Assembly (NCBI GenBank): GCA_030668505.1
Contig: DAOUTV010000024.1
Coordinates: 1-12,969 of the forward strand
From: Desulfobacterales bacterium
GTDB taxonomy: Bacteria; Desulfobacterota; Desulfobacteria; Desulfobacterales; C00003060
Length of the DNA stretch: 12,969 nt
Direction: 5' to 3'
The notes beneath the pieces are model-generated. The model saw nothing but the letters and a program-made list of their open reading frames with translations, ran no database searches and was not told the DNA's origin. This document shows positions 1 through 7,596 of the stretch, in pieces. The translations under genes and the position numbers were made by a program. Position 1 is the first letter of the stretch. Each line of letters starts with the position of its first letter.

Positions 1-1169
1 CCGTTCAGCTTCACAGCCTGGAGCCCTTGAAGGTTTTCTCCAGAAAAATTATAAGTAAGCGGGATGCCCAGGACATCCTGGTCAGGGGTAATATTTCTTA
101 TCTGGCCCTTAATGGAGCCCGCCGGGATTTCCATGGAGACACTGGCGGTCCGAATCAACAAATCGGGCAGTGGTTCATGCTCCTTGAAACGGACATCGGC
201 CCCCTTTCCCCGGACCGGTTTGACCACCTCGCCACCCTTTTTGCTTTCTTTAGCGCGTTCTAGAACCGGCTTTAGCCTTTCGTGCCAATCAAGGGCCGCG
301 TCTGCCCACTTGCCGATTTTTTCGCCAAACAAAAGTTGGCTGATGTTTGTCAGGCCTTCAGGAGACAGAGTATACTTTTCCTTGAGGCGGTTCACATCTG
401 CGAGTGGGGCCTTGGCCACTTCGTTGGTTCGTTTTTGGAACGAAGCCAGGTTCTCCTCCAGTTCCTTCCTTGCGGTCTTGATGCTGTCCAAGTCCCTGCG
501 AATTTCTTTCTGCACGTCCATGACGTCCTTGGCACCACCTAACACACCTTCCAGGCCGCCTTTTTTTGCGGATTTGATCTTCTCGATACGCTCCCTGTAT
601 TGCGCAAACTTGGCCTTGTCCGGCAACTCCGCAAGACGCCTTTGCCATTGGTCCTTTTCTGCTTTGAGATCTGCTTGAAGTGAGTTTACCAGTTCAAGGG
701 ACTGGAGCTTTTCTTTTTGAAGGATCTCGTTTACATTCGGTATTGCAAGGGCCGGCAAGGTAAACTTTTCGCGTTCTACGCTTTCAGGTGCGGCAGATGG
801 TCGCCTCGAAATGGCCCCGGAGTTCTTCCGGGGGGTGTTGAGTCGGACTCCGGCCATGGTCATCTCCTTGACGATCACTTTTCGGCGAAACAGTTTCGCA
901 CCCTCGACCGACAAAGCCATGCGATCAACCTGGACCGCATTGGTCATGGGCGAATCAGGGTTTGTGACCTGAAGTCCTGTCAACGAAATTCCAAATGGAG
1001 AAATAGACAGGTCAGCAGCATCAAGATCCACCTTTGCCCCCACGACATGTGTGCCCGTCTTTTCAATGACCGCCTCAATGATGCTGTCTACAATCAAGAA
1101 CCACACCCCCATCACTACGATAAGGACAACCACAAAGGCGATCAAGCCCTGCCATCGGACCAATTTCAT
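1..1169 (-). CDS. TIGR03545 family protein, N-terminal 389 residues (3' end outside window)
   Basis: The frame is open from an ATG at 1169 to the left edge of the window, so the gene is cut at its 3' end and only 389 residues are visible. Residues about 8-27 form one hydrophobic membrane anchor. Residues 46-112 (the VDLDAADLSISPFG stretch onward) resemble the start of AsmA/DUF748-like proteins. Residues about 148-255 are charged, Lys/Glu-rich and probably coiled coil. Residues 318-346 (RGKGADVRF, LPDLLIR) fit my memory of the TIGR03545 family. An AGAGGTG ribosome-binding site precedes the start by four bases. The ATG overlaps the TGA of the preceding TIGR03546 gene as ATGA, so the two are probably translationally coupled. 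The function is unknown. The anchor and AsmA-like beginning suggest an inner-membrane protein with a large periplasmic part, which is inference. Confidence 0.82.
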   Translation of the reverse strand, partial: MKLVRWQGLIAFVVVLIVVMGVWFLIVDSIIEAVIEKTGTHVVGAKVDLDAADLSISPFGISLTGLQVTNPDSPMTNAVQVDRMALSVEGAKLFRRKVIVKEMTMAGVRLNTPRKNSGAISRRPSAAPESVEREKFTLPALAIPNVNEILQKEKLQSLELVNSLQADLKAEKDQWQRRLAELPDKAKFAQYRERIEKIKSAKKGGLEGVLGGAKDVMDVQKEIRRDLDSIKTARKELEENLASFQKRTNEVAKAPLADVNRLKEKYTLSPEGLTNISQLLFGEKIGKWADAALDWHERLKPVLERAKESKKGGEVVKPVRGKGADVRFKEHEPLPDLLIRTASVSMEIPAGSIKGQIRNITPDQDVLGIPLTYNFSGENLQGLQAVKLN

Positions 1170-1687
1170 GCTGCACCTCTAAACTCGGAGTAGGTCGAAT
1201 ACAACCTATATAGCTTGGATGCCTTGAAGGCCTGCATGATTCGGCTCTTTTGCACCCAGGCGAGCACGTGTTCCCGGTATTGCAAGATCATCCGGTTCGA
1301 GATGAGATAAAGGGGAATAAAAAGGACAATTGCGAAGAGCAAACTCCCCATGACAATGGAGTTGTTGAACTTTTCAAGGCGAAAGAGTGTCATGTTGTAA
1401 AGGGCGGTCCAAAGACCTTCAAGGGCACCGGCCGTTAGCACGGCGAGGCCGATCCGATGAAAGAGAGGATCGAGCAAGTAAGCTATACCTGAAAAAAGGA
1501 TCAGTCCCAGGATAAAGGTGGACAAGTTGACGCGAAGGAGTAGGACGAGTAAGATGACCAAGAAGTTATGTAGGCTGAAAAGGGGTGTGAGACCCGCGAT
1601 CATGGCGAAACAAAACGCGAGACTGATCTGGCTGGGCTCGGTTTCAGAATTCAACGTGCTTAATACTTTGGCAACAGCTCTTAGCAT
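1166..1687 (-). CDS. TIGR03546 family protein, DUF2062-like small membrane protein
   Basis: This is a 173-residue protein starting MLRAVAKVLSTLNSET. It has the DUF2062-like beginning ('...QISLAFCFAMIAGLTPL') and several hydrophobic spans, at about residues 18-36, 38-60, 62-72 and 112-130, so it should be an integral inner-membrane protein. The start at 1687 is chosen over an ATG 33 bases upstream because GGAAGGCAGGTG lies just before it, while the upstream ATG has no Shine-Dalgarno and would add residues the family lacks. Its stop overlaps the start of the TIGR03545 gene by four bases (ATGA). TIGR03545 and TIGR03546 were defined as neighbouring families, so the pair probably works together. 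The molecular role is not known. Confidence 0.85.
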   Translation of the reverse strand: MLRAVAKVLSTLNSETEPSQISLAFCFAMIAGLTPLFSLHNFLVILLVLLLRVNLSTFILGLILFSGIAYLLDPLFHRIGLAVLTAGALEGLWTALYNMTLFRLEKFNNSIVMGSLLFAIVLFIPLYLISNRMILQYREHVLAWVQKSRIMQAFKASKLYRLYSTYSEFRGAA

Positions 1688-1746
1688 ATGGCACCTGCCT
1701 TCCAAAGAAAGGTTGGGCATAAATGCATAGAAAGTACGTCTATGGT

Positions 1747-1776
1747 TTTATACTTTTTACATTCACATAAGCTTAA
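1747..1776 (-). promoter_or_regulatory. Possible sigma-70-type promoter for the TIGR03546-TIGR03545 pair
   Basis: On the minus strand a TATAAA box (1747-1752) lies 18 bases from a TTAAGC box (1771-1776). The -10 matches consensus at five of six positions; the -35 is weaker. The boxes end about 60 bases upstream of the TIGR03546 start. A promoter is expected here because the gap to bcsC is 256 bases and AT-rich. Confidence 0.38.
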
Positions 1777-1895
1777 CCTTCTTGTATTCCGCACCAATTA
1801 TTTTTCTGCGCTCGATGCCCCCGAAATAAATGTGATGTAATACTCCGGCGGCACCTATCCATGCTATTGTTTAGATGATTTTTGGATAGCATATC

Positions 1896-1912
1896 CTTTA
1901 CATCATGTAAAG
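1896..1912. promoter_or_regulatory. Operator-like palindrome CTTTACATCATGTAAAG
   Basis: This is a perfect 8-1-8 dyad lying 32 bases beyond the bcsC stop and about 210 bases upstream of TIGR03546. It has no adjoining T-run, so it does not look like an intrinsic terminator. The half-site TTACAT/ATGTAA recurs singly at 1757-1762 (next to the proposed promoter) and at 1835-1840. That spacing fits binding sites for a dimeric regulator, but no regulator family is identified. Confidence 0.35.
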
Positions 1913-1943
1913 CAGCTAATAATATCAGTCCCCGTTGTTCCTC

Positions 1944-4172
1944 TTAAGGAAGTACGGTCCTAAAAAGGTCTTTTGTTCTGCACAACTTTTTTCTGGGTTG
2001 GAAGTATAAACGTAAGGTCAGTAAGGCCTGCCACTCGGTATATTCTGACCTGCTGTCCAGACTGACCCCTCCACCCACGGCCGCATGATCGTTGACAAAT
2101 TTTAAGCCCTGAAGCTTCACGGCAACACCCAGACCTGATTCTGTGTCGCCCTCATACTCTCCATTGAAATCGTTTCCAGCGGATAGGTTCAGATCAGAAG
2201 CAGCATCGCCGGTCTCGTGATAATGCGGGGCGTTTTCGGTCTCATAGTGCATGTACCCGAGCGAGATCCGGCCATCGAACCAATAGTCCCGGCAGTGGTC
2301 GGTCGCGTATCGTAAAAAAGGGCCATAAATATAAAAGATATCCGGGCTGAAATAGCCTCCGTGGCCAAAGGTGAAAAAATCTGTATTTCGCCGGAAATGC
2401 TTACTAGAGAAAAACAGCCCGTACGACAGATCACCATCCCCGAACAGCTGGGTTCGGCCCGCGCTTGCGGTTCCGAAGATGGAATGGTTTTCTTTAACGT
2501 TTTTTCCCCAGTAGTAATCGTACCCGAGATCCAAGGAAAACCAGTAGGGTGGAAGTAAAGCAAACGTCCTGCCACCCTCGATGCCTGTTTTAAGAACCCT
2601 GCCCCATGTCTTCGTGCCGTAGGGATCTGTCTGTCCCACGTATGAAAGAATCGATTCCTTCACCGAACATTGATGGAGATTGACATGCCAATCGTCTTTT
2701 TTTGATGCCTGGGCGAAAAACCTTACCATTGGGTCAACGGCCCCGCCAATTGGCGTGGCTCCAAGGCGCAATTCGTAATTCACCACATCTTCTATATTGT
2801 AGCCGACTTCCGGCTCCCATACCCAGAGAGAGTCATCAAACGAATCGGCATTGACATTGGGGTCGTTAAGAGACCTGTAGAATTTTCCAACGTATGGTTC
2901 GGAGGGGGCACGACCTGCGTCAAGGTATTTGGGCGTTATATTGACCACCCATTCTCTGCCGTATTGCATTGGATAGTGGAACCTAATAGGAAAAGCGAGT
3001 TCGGTTAATTTCGAGAGACCTGCATCGCCGTCCCTGTGCCGGTAATAGCCGAAAAGTTCCCCCCACGGAGTGTCACAGTTGTAGTAGCACGAATCAGAGC
3101 TTTTGAACGTCTGGGCTGCCCTTATCGGGCTTTCTCGTTGATAGAAATGATCCCCGGCTATTTTTCTCAGGACCGGGTCTTGGTCGGCTGCAAGTTCAGA
3201 AAGGAATTGGCTCTCCTTTCCCATCTTTTCCAGAACAAGAAGAAGGGTTCCGGCAGATTCCGGAGATTTTGAATCCCTGTATTTTTTTCGGAAGACATAC
3301 AGGGCGCCGTCGAGATCCCCCAGGTGGTAGCGTGACCAGCCAATTAAGCTCATGGCGCCTTCGTCCCATGGATCGATTTTTAGGGCTTTGGCCAGATAGT
3401 GTTCTGCTTGCGCGTAATTCTTTTTTTTGTACTCTGAGTCGCCTTTTTGTTTATAAAGCCGGTTCATTACAGACGCTATTTCAGTGCTCATACCCCCTTC
3501 CCAAGCTTCCAAAAGGTTGCTGGCCTCCTCCCACCGACCTAGCTTTTCCAGGGCATAACAACATGCAAGGAGATATTCTTCCTCTTGCGGATCAGAGGAA
3601 TACAGGGTCGAAAAGTGCTCAATAGCGCACTGGTAATCCTGCGCCCTGTAACAGCTCCAGGCAAGCCTCTTGCGCCACTTTTCCCTTTCTTTGTGATGCA
3701 TTTTCACGAGGAGTTCCCCAGACTTCTCCCAATCCCCGGCTGCAAAGAGCAGCTCTGCCAGGGCCGGAACGGTTTCCGCCGAGCGGTAATCTTTCTGGAC
3801 AAGTTTTCCTAAAATTGCCATAGCTTCGGCGTGTTCCCCAATATTTTTCATGGTGTAGCCAAGGCCAAGTAAAGCCTCATCACGGACCTCAGCGTCTTTG
3901 GCTTGCATGGCCTTTTGAAACAGGCGCTTGGCCTTGGGGTATTTTTTAGCCCTGTAGAGCTTCCAAGCTTCAGCCAAAGGGCCCCTGTGGGTCACGGACG
4001 GCTTAGGATCAGCCTTTCTCTGCCCACGATTCTCGCCACGTGCTTGCTTCGGGGTTTCAATGAAGTGCGAACCGTCAGAATACTGACCCTGCATTGTCTC
4101 CTGGGCAGTGACAAGAGAAAGATGAGTGGAAAGCAAAAGACAAATAGAACAAATATTGATCAGTATCTTCAC
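1944..4172 (-). CDS. bcsC: BcsC-like cellulose exporter: periplasmic TPR domain plus outer-membrane beta-barrel
   Basis: The protein has 742 residues. BcsC guides the growing glucan through the periplasm and across the outer membrane. A signal peptide (KILINICSICLLLS...VTAQ, about residues 1-24) is followed by a low-complexity linker. TPR-like repeats fill about residues 65-320, with a textbook one at 240-273 (YAQAEHYLAKALKIDPWD). From about 395 to the end is an aromatic-rich region alternating like beta-strands, matching the BCSC_C barrel (FGHGGYFSPDIFYIYGPFLRY). The E. coli protein is about 1,157 residues, so the TPR scaffold here is much shorter. I chose the GTG start at 4172 because it overlaps the bcsZ stop as GTGA and puts the signal peptide at the N-terminus. 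An in-frame TTG at 4202 would add ten polar residues. About 20 residues follow the last apparent strand (LTLRLYF), an unusual tail. Confidence 0.87.
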   Translation of the reverse strand: MKILINICSICLLLSTHLSLVTAQETMQGQYSDGSHFIETPKQARGENRGQRKADPKPSVTHRGPLAEAWKLYRAKKYPKAKRLFQKAMQAKDAEVRDEALLGLGYTMKNIGEHAEAMAILGKLVQKDYRSAETVPALAELLFAAGDWEKSGELLVKMHHKEREKWRKRLAWSCYRAQDYQCAIEHFSTLYSSDPQEEEYLLACCYALEKLGRWEEASNLLEAWEGGMSTEIASVMNRLYKQKGDSEYKKKNYAQAEHYLAKALKIDPWDEGAMSLIGWSRYHLGDLDGALYVFRKKYRDSKSPESAGTLLLVLEKMGKESQFLSELAADQDPVLRKIAGDHFYQRESPIRAAQTFKSSDSCYYNCDTPWGELFGYYRHRDGDAGLSKLTELAFPIRFHYPMQYGREWVVNITPKYLDAGRAPSEPYVGKFYRSLNDPNVNADSFDDSLWVWEPEVGYNIEDVVNYELRLGATPIGGAVDPMVRFFAQASKKDDWHVNLHQCSVKESILSYVGQTDPYGTKTWGRVLKTGIEGGRTFALLPPYWFSLDLGYDYYWGKNVKENHSIFGTASAGRTQLFGDGDLSYGLFFSSKHFRRNTDFFTFGHGGYFSPDIFYIYGPFLRYATDHCRDYWFDGRISLGYMHYETENAPHYHETGDAASDLNLSAGNDFNGEYEGDTESGLGVAVKLQGLKFVNDHAAVGGGVSLDSRSEYTEWQALLTLRLYFQPRKKLCRTKDLFRTVLP

Positions 4173-5206
4173 GGCTTCAGGTCGATCTTGGAAAGTAAAC
4201 AAAGAACATAAGAATAGTAGTTATTTTTTTCCAGGGCAAGTCTTTCCAGGGCCTTTTTCCAAAAGGCGCGGCTCTTATCTTTTTCTCCTATCTCGGCTGC
4301 TACGCGGGCAAAGACAGCGTAGAATCCGGCAGGCGCTTCATCGAGGGAAACAGTGTTCCGGGCCAGATTCACGTTGCGAGGAATGAATCCGAGTCCATTC
4401 ACAATATCGAGCGTCTTGCCTATTTTCGACAGTGCCTTTATGTTGTGATCCCAGGCTAGGTACAGGAGCACCCGAATCGCTTCAAAGCCGAAGACTTCGT
4501 TCTTATCCGTATACACGGATGGCCCTTCGGGTCCCCAATAGACCCAGTCTGCCGGCAGTTCAAGCCTGGTAAAAGCACACTTCGACAAAATATCCATGGA
4601 GTCTGTGCGAAGTTTCCTCCAAAACTCCGGCTTATGATATTTGGCAAATATCGTGTAGGCAGGGAAAATTATGTAGGAAGGATTCAAGATCAGGCCATTA
4701 TTTTTGACAAATCCATAGTAGCCGGGCAGTAGAAACAACCTTCCGCTTCGCTCCACAACCAGGTGCTGCTGAATACTTTTGATTATTTCCAGAGCATATG
4801 TGCGATACTCATCTTTTTTCCAGCAGACAGCCCCCTCAAAAAGCGCCAAAGCGATCAACGTGTCTCCATCCGTGGCATTGTTCAAATCGATGGGGCCCCA
4901 TTCCCCGGGCGAACGCTCACCCCAGCCCCAGGCAAACAAGGCGTCCGATTTTCTGACCTGGAGGTTGTTCCGAGTCCACCTCCAAACAAGATCAAAGGTC
5001 TCTGGGTCGTTGTGCCTGGTCGCAAGGAGCATGGCGAGTCCTTGCCCCTCGGAATGACTTAGGTCCTCTTGCACCCGGTCAATGACACGGCCGTCAGGGG
5101 ATACAAAACGTCCCTTGAAGACTTCCCAGGTGCAACCATCATCTCCCTTGCTTGCTTGCGGAAAAACAAGGATTAGCGTAAAGAGGAAACTGAGAAATCT
5201 AGCCAT
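4169..5206 (-). CDS. bcsZ: BcsZ-like GH8 endo-beta-1,4-glucanase
   Basis: This is a 345-residue periplasmic endoglucanase of family GH8, which trims or releases cellulose during synthesis. An N-terminal signal peptide (about residues 1-21, FLSFLFTLILVFPQASKG) is followed by the GH8 catalytic domain. The general acid is probably Glu53 in HSEGQGLAML. Substrate-binding Asp113 lies in NNATDGDTLIALAL, and NPSYIIFPAY (175-184) is a typical family stretch. Where E. coli BcsZ has the catalytic base Asp in YDAIRV, this protein reads FEAIRV, with Glu242. The codon is a clear GAA and the frame is intact. The ATG overlaps the end of bcsB by eight bases, with AGAGGG just upstream as ribosome-binding site. 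The stop overlaps the bcsC GTG. The identity is firm; activity is less certain because of Glu242. Confidence 0.92.
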   Translation of the reverse strand: MARFLSFLFTLILVFPQASKGDDGCTWEVFKGRFVSPDGRVIDRVQEDLSHSEGQGLAMLLATRHNDPETFDLVWRWTRNNLQVRKSDALFAWGWGERSPGEWGPIDLNNATDGDTLIALALFEGAVCWKKDEYRTYALEIIKSIQQHLVVERSGRLFLLPGYYGFVKNNGLILNPSYIIFPAYTIFAKYHKPEFWRKLRTDSMDILSKCAFTRLELPADWVYWGPEGPSVYTDKNEVFGFEAIRVLLYLAWDHNIKALSKIGKTLDIVNGLGFIPRNVNLARNTVSLDEAPAGFYAVFARVAAEIGEKDKSRAFWKKALERLALEKNNYYSYVLCLLSKIDLKP

Positions 5207-7535
5207 GCTTGACCCTCTTGGCCTTGAAGCGCTTCAATACGCGATAGAGGATGTAGGCGAGAACAACCAGGGAGAGTAACAGGGTGCCAAAGAAGAGAAG
5301 AGGGTGGTTGTGCGAGAGATAGTCCAGCCTGCTAAACGGCCCGATTTCTCCTACATGGTATGTCTTGCCAACCCTCTGCGTGTACACATTGCAATCAGCC
5401 CCTTCGGATTCAATGATAACCAGGTTGTCCTTGCATTTTGACTGCACGGAAGGCTTCCAGAGGGCCAATACTCCTCGCTCCAAATCCTTTTTCTTCTCCG
5501 CGCTTACAAGAAGTACAGTCCGGGCATTGTCGTAGGGGGATTGGAACTCTGTGAGCAAAAGCCTGCCTGCTCCTAACGCTGTTTTCATCTTTACCCTTGC
5601 AGTGACTGCTTGCGGCTCGGGGAAGCGTGAGTCTTCTGTGTGAAAGATTCTCTCCTCGAGTCTTTTCCACCAGGATTGAGCTGTCTTGACTGTTGGAAGT
5701 TCTCCAAAGAAGGGGTAGGGCGTGTCTGGAGAAATGGGAGAGTCTCGGAGAAGATCTTCCGGAAGAGCGGAAATGGGACCTACTACAAGCAGGTCCCTTC
5801 CGGTATGGGGTCCGGCTTGGTAGCCAATCCGGACTTCAAAGGGCTGGATGCCGTTTTTCTGACTGACCATGGCCAGAAGGTTTATCGCGGCTGCGGCAGT
5901 TTCCGCGTTTTTCTCTGCAACAATTACAGTGGTTTCTCGCCAGTCGGGCCACTTGGCAAACGGGAAACCGTCCTGAAAAAGGAGGGCCATTTCCGGCATG
6001 GCTATCCAGTGATTCATGGGAGGAAGTTCAATCCACGAATCATCATAGATGGTGGCGCGGAGGTTTTCGGTTTGCAGAAAGATACATTCACCGGTTTCAA
6101 GCGGGGTGAGGACCGGCTCAAAGGTTATAGTATTGTGTCCCCTGTTCAGCAAATACGCGGGGAAGGTGATCCTGTACCCCTGAAATCTTCCTCCATTTTT
6201 GTCGTCCAATGGGATAGCCCCTACGAAATTTCCGTTCAGATTGATGTTTACTACCGAGTCTTGCCGCATTTCGCTACCGTATGCGAGATGCACGGAGAGA
6301 ACTGCGTGTTCGTTCGGTTTTAACAGCAAATCGGAAGGAATCCTGAAGGTAAAATCCTTGGAGCCTGGTCTAAAGCCTCTAAACGTTGTGGTGGAAAAGC
6401 CCAGGTCCCTGATAACGTATCGATCGCCGGGTGCAATGCGGGCCCTTCCGGCATATCGGGAGACTTCAGGCACAATGAGATCGCCTACCCGTGTGTACTT
6501 AGCATCCGGCAATGGATAGGAGAGCAGGGAAAAAGCATGCGCAGCTCTTGTTATTTCTTCACGGGTAGTGCCGGAAATACAGATCAGGCCGCAAGTTGGA
6601 TCAGGCACGGTCTTTCGTACAAGCTCGTCGTTTTCATACACTTCCACCTCTTTCGGGACAGGCAGGATGCCGATTATCGCAGCAACAACAGAAGGCGATG
6701 AGTCTTGAAGAAGCTGCGTGAGGAATGCCTTACTCCCAATGACGACATTATCCATCCCTTCTCTGATGTCCGAGGAAAGGGTAAAGTGCACAGGCCGGTA
6801 CTGAAACCTGATAGCCACTCCTGAAGCCACAATCCCGGCAAGGTACAAATTATCCTCGGATAAATCTTCGACGACAATATGGAGAAGATTCGTTCCGACA
6901 AGTTTAGGGTCGAAGAGAAAGCTATTGACCGCAGAAAGGCTCATGGGAACCTTTTTCCGGTTATAGTCGAATGCAATGTAGGAATCGTACAGCTCAAGCG
7001 TTGTCCAGAGGTCTGGTGCGACCGGATCCGTGCATCTGTCTACGTTGCTCTGGGCAACAAAAATCTCCAGATCGTTGTATGCTTGGCGGAACAGCCTCGG
7101 CGGAAGCGCAACATCTATCTCACCCGTTGGTGACTGGGGTTGAAGGGTGATTTGCTCCTGAACGTAGCCGTTAAGCCGGATGACAAGCTTTGATTTGTTG
7201 GCAAGCAACGTAGAGGAGTTAACGTAAGAAAGGTGCAGTACGGCTTGCTGAATCTGCCAGCGGTCCGGTATTGGGACTTTTAGCACGAAAGAGTTTTGAG
7301 AACCTTTCAGATCCACAACCGTTGCTGGAGTTAGCTCGCTCAGCCAAACCACCAATTTTTTATTTTTAGCGGCCACATCTGTCAGGTCCATGGTTCCTGT
7401 TGGAGATAGCTCGCTCCTCCGAACCGCCGGTTTTGCGGTTGTGGCAGCCACTCCTGACACGGTGATACATGAAAAAAGGAAGAGGAAAAAGAGGATACCG
7501 GTGATCTTTTTCAGACTTTGCCGAACCGCTTCCAT
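5199..7535 (-). CDS. bcsB: BcsB-like periplasmic cellulose synthase subunit
   Basis: The protein has 778 residues. BcsB sits in the periplasm, anchored by one C-terminal helix, and forms the synthase-translocase complex with BcsA. A signal sequence spans about residues 1-31 (ITGILFFLFLFSCITVSGVA). Next come the alternating carbohydrate-binding and flavodoxin-like folds typical of BcsB, with marks such as the lNg motif (KLVIRLNGYVQEQ) and its second-half counterpart SVVNINLNGNFVGAIPLDD. A helix at about 744-764 (LLFFGTLLLSLVVLAYILY) precedes a basic tail. Start 7535 has a strong GGAGGG at seven bases, whereas the longer reading upstream is Arg-rich and would bury the signal peptide. A degenerate 25-residue repeat lies right after the signal sequence (SEL at 41 and 66). 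It follows bcsA by 61 bases and overlaps bcsZ by eight. Confidence 0.92.
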   Translation of the reverse strand: MEAVRQSLKKITGILFFLFLFSCITVSGVAATTAKPAVRRSELSPTGTMDLTDVAAKNKKLVVWLSELTPATVVDLKGSQNSFVLKVPIPDRWQIQQAVLHLSYVNSSTLLANKSKLVIRLNGYVQEQITLQPQSPTGEIDVALPPRLFRQAYNDLEIFVAQSNVDRCTDPVAPDLWTTLELYDSYIAFDYNRKKVPMSLSAVNSFLFDPKLVGTNLLHIVVEDLSEDNLYLAGIVASGVAIRFQYRPVHFTLSSDIREGMDNVVIGSKAFLTQLLQDSSPSVVAAIIGILPVPKEVEVYENDELVRKTVPDPTCGLICISGTTREEITRAAHAFSLLSYPLPDAKYTRVGDLIVPEVSRYAGRARIAPGDRYVIRDLGFSTTTFRGFRPGSKDFTFRIPSDLLLKPNEHAVLSVHLAYGSEMRQDSVVNINLNGNFVGAIPLDDKNGGRFQGYRITFPAYLLNRGHNTITFEPVLTPLETGECIFLQTENLRATIYDDSWIELPPMNHWIAMPEMALLFQDGFPFAKWPDWRETTVIVAEKNAETAAAAINLLAMVSQKNGIQPFEVRIGYQAGPHTGRDLLVVGPISALPEDLLRDSPISPDTPYPFFGELPTVKTAQSWWKRLEERIFHTEDSRFPEPQAVTARVKMKTALGAGRLLLTEFQSPYDNARTVLLVSAEKKKDLERGVLALWKPSVQSKCKDNLVIIESEGADCNVYTQRVGKTYHVGEIGPFSRLDYLSHNHPLLFFGTLLLSLVVLAYILYRVLKRFKAKRVKHG

Positions 7536-7580
7536 GATGTCCCTCCGTATGTGCAGTTGGTGTGTTATTGCCGGCGGTCT

Positions 7581-7596
7581 CGCACGGCGCGGTGCG
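7581..7596 (-). other. Small GC-rich hairpin between bcsA and bcsB
   Basis: CGCAC and GTGCG pair around a six-base loop immediately after the bcsA stop codon, ending 45 bases before the bcsB start. There is no T-run after it, so it is not a normal terminator. It could modulate mRNA stability or relative expression of bcsA and bcsB, which is only a guess. Confidence 0.25.

Larger units (their letters stand above)
1688..1943. other. Intergenic region between bcsC and TIGR03546
   Basis: This 256-base AT-rich gap has no credible gene on either strand. It holds the candidate promoter at 1747-1776, the dyad at 1896-1912 and a 7-base inverted repeat ATGCTAT/ATAGCAT at 1861-1867 and 1886-1892 with an 18-base spacer. 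I see no GC-rich stem followed by a T-run in the minus-strand direction, so the end of the bcs transcript is not marked by an obvious intrinsic terminator. Confidence 0.6.

Noticed and set aside
64..678. Plus-strand open frame of 204 codons
   Set aside because: It lies wholly inside the TIGR03545 frame on the other strand, is low-complexity Ser/Arg/Phe-rich, and resembles no family.
717..1193. Plus-strand open frame of 158 codons
   Set aside because: It is antisense to the TIGR03545/TIGR03546 genes with an unnatural His/Arg/Asp-rich composition and no recognisable domain.
1861..1912. Intrinsic terminator of the bcs operon
   Set aside because: The dyads here are AT-rich and, read on the minus strand, are followed by A-runs or mixed bases, not a T-run.
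5640..6323. Plus-strand open frame of 227 codons
   Set aside because: It is entirely antisense to bcsB, which has clear family marks and an unbroken frame.
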